In this document: piece after piece, positions 16,862-17,013 of the stretch
Layout: the number at the start of each line of letters is the position of its first letter
Position numbering within the stretch: position 1 is the first letter of the stretch
Assembly (NCBI GenBank): GCA_010093485.1
Contig: MU001495.1
Coordinates: forward strand, 1,281,230-1,298,242
Direction of reading: 5' to 3'
DNA: 17,013 nucleotides
From: Karstenula rhodostoma CBS 690.94
Taxonomy: Eukaryota > Ascomycota > Dothideomycetes > Pleosporales > Didymosphaeriaceae
Position numbers and translations under genes: made by a program
The notes under the pieces: generated by a model
Database searches by the model: none
Seen by the model: the letters and a program-made list of their open reading frames with translations, nothing else
Told to the model about the DNA's origin: nothing

Positions 16862-17013
16862 GTAAAGATTAAACTTTAACTAGTATTATATATATTTTAA
16901 AGGCTTTAATATATAGTATTTTTTAATATATTATTATTCTTTAAGCTATTTAAAGACGCTTAAGCTTATAGTAAAAAACTTAAAAAGATTATATAAATTA
17001 AATACCCTAAATA
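16862..17013 (+). other. Coding-like remnant at the right edge, unidentified
   Basis: Two plus-strand frames have few stops. One reads VKIKL, stop, LVLYIF, stop, RL and then FFNILLFFKLFKDA and AYSKKLKKII. I could not match it to the copia, the gypsy, X or Y. It may be the older host element into which X2 inserted. Confidence 0.25.

Noticed and set aside
15226..16875. Target-site duplication for X2
   Set aside because: Flanks (left AATAAGAAAAATAAC, right GTAAAGATTAAAC) are both A-rich, but no convincing exact repeat of 7 bp or more could be aligned.
1..17013. Mitochondrial or plasmid DNA because of the very low GC content
   Set aside because: No tRNA or rRNA is seen, the content is nested nuclear retrotransposons, and the bias is specific to CpA/TpG, not to G+C in general.
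16862..17013. Continuation of copia 2 after X2
   Set aside because: Only a 12-base A-rich stretch resembles copia 1 (near 8543), with transversions that RIP does not make; the rest does not align.

Overview
The window is a block of dead, nested transposons from a nuclear genome, almost certainly of a filamentous ascomycete (Pezizomycotina) that carries out repeat-induced point mutation (RIP). CpA and TpG are almost absent on both strands and TpA takes their place. ATG is nearly absent too: I saw one on the plus strand, at 13827-13829. Every reading frame that resembles a protein is studded with TAA/TAG at positions where CAA, CAG or TGG is expected. I see no intact gene, tRNA or rRNA. All coding features below are RIP-decayed pseudogenes, recognised by conserved motifs in frames with few stops.

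The left two thirds is a nest of insertions. A Ty3/gypsy element on the minus strand (23-867 and 11008 to about 13260) is split inside its reverse transcriptase. The interrupting insertion is a 1.2-1.3 kb poly(A)-tailed element, here called X1 (868-11007, minus), with a 9-bp target-site duplication. X1 is interrupted by a second non-LTR-like element, Y1 (1554-10300, plus, 12-bp duplication). Y1 is interrupted by a structurally complete Ty1/copia retrotransposon (2392-9821, plus, 5-bp duplication TAGCT). That copia carries a short Y fragment (8834-9020, 13-bp duplication). X1 also carries a short Y fragment (10798-10956).

The right third holds a 315-bp unidentified coding-like remnant (13261-13575). 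Next comes a second copia fragment (about 13576-15225) with two short Y insertions, D and E. A second X copy, X2 (about 15226-16861, plus), follows with its own Y insertion, F. The window ends in a short unidentified coding-like remnant (16862-17013).

Three things look previously undescribed. (1) Family X: poly(A)-tailed, about 1.3 kb, with a palindromic 5' end and one ORF of about 188 codons whose frame is kept in both copies, and no reverse transcriptase. (2) Family Y: six copies sharing one 3' end, most of them 5'-truncated, with 11-14 bp duplications that begin with TATA-like sequence matching the element's own TA-rich 3' end. This points to target-primed reverse transcription. The long copy has an ORF that reads through the copia insertion site in frame. 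(3) An extra ORF of roughly 400 codons between copia pol and the 3' LTR, in the position where env-like genes sit, also present in the second copia copy.

The short Y copies are the only places that keep appreciable CpA, TpG and CpG, as expected if they are below the length RIP detects or arrived after it. Names X and Y are local labels. No database search was possible, so family names rest on motifs read by eye.
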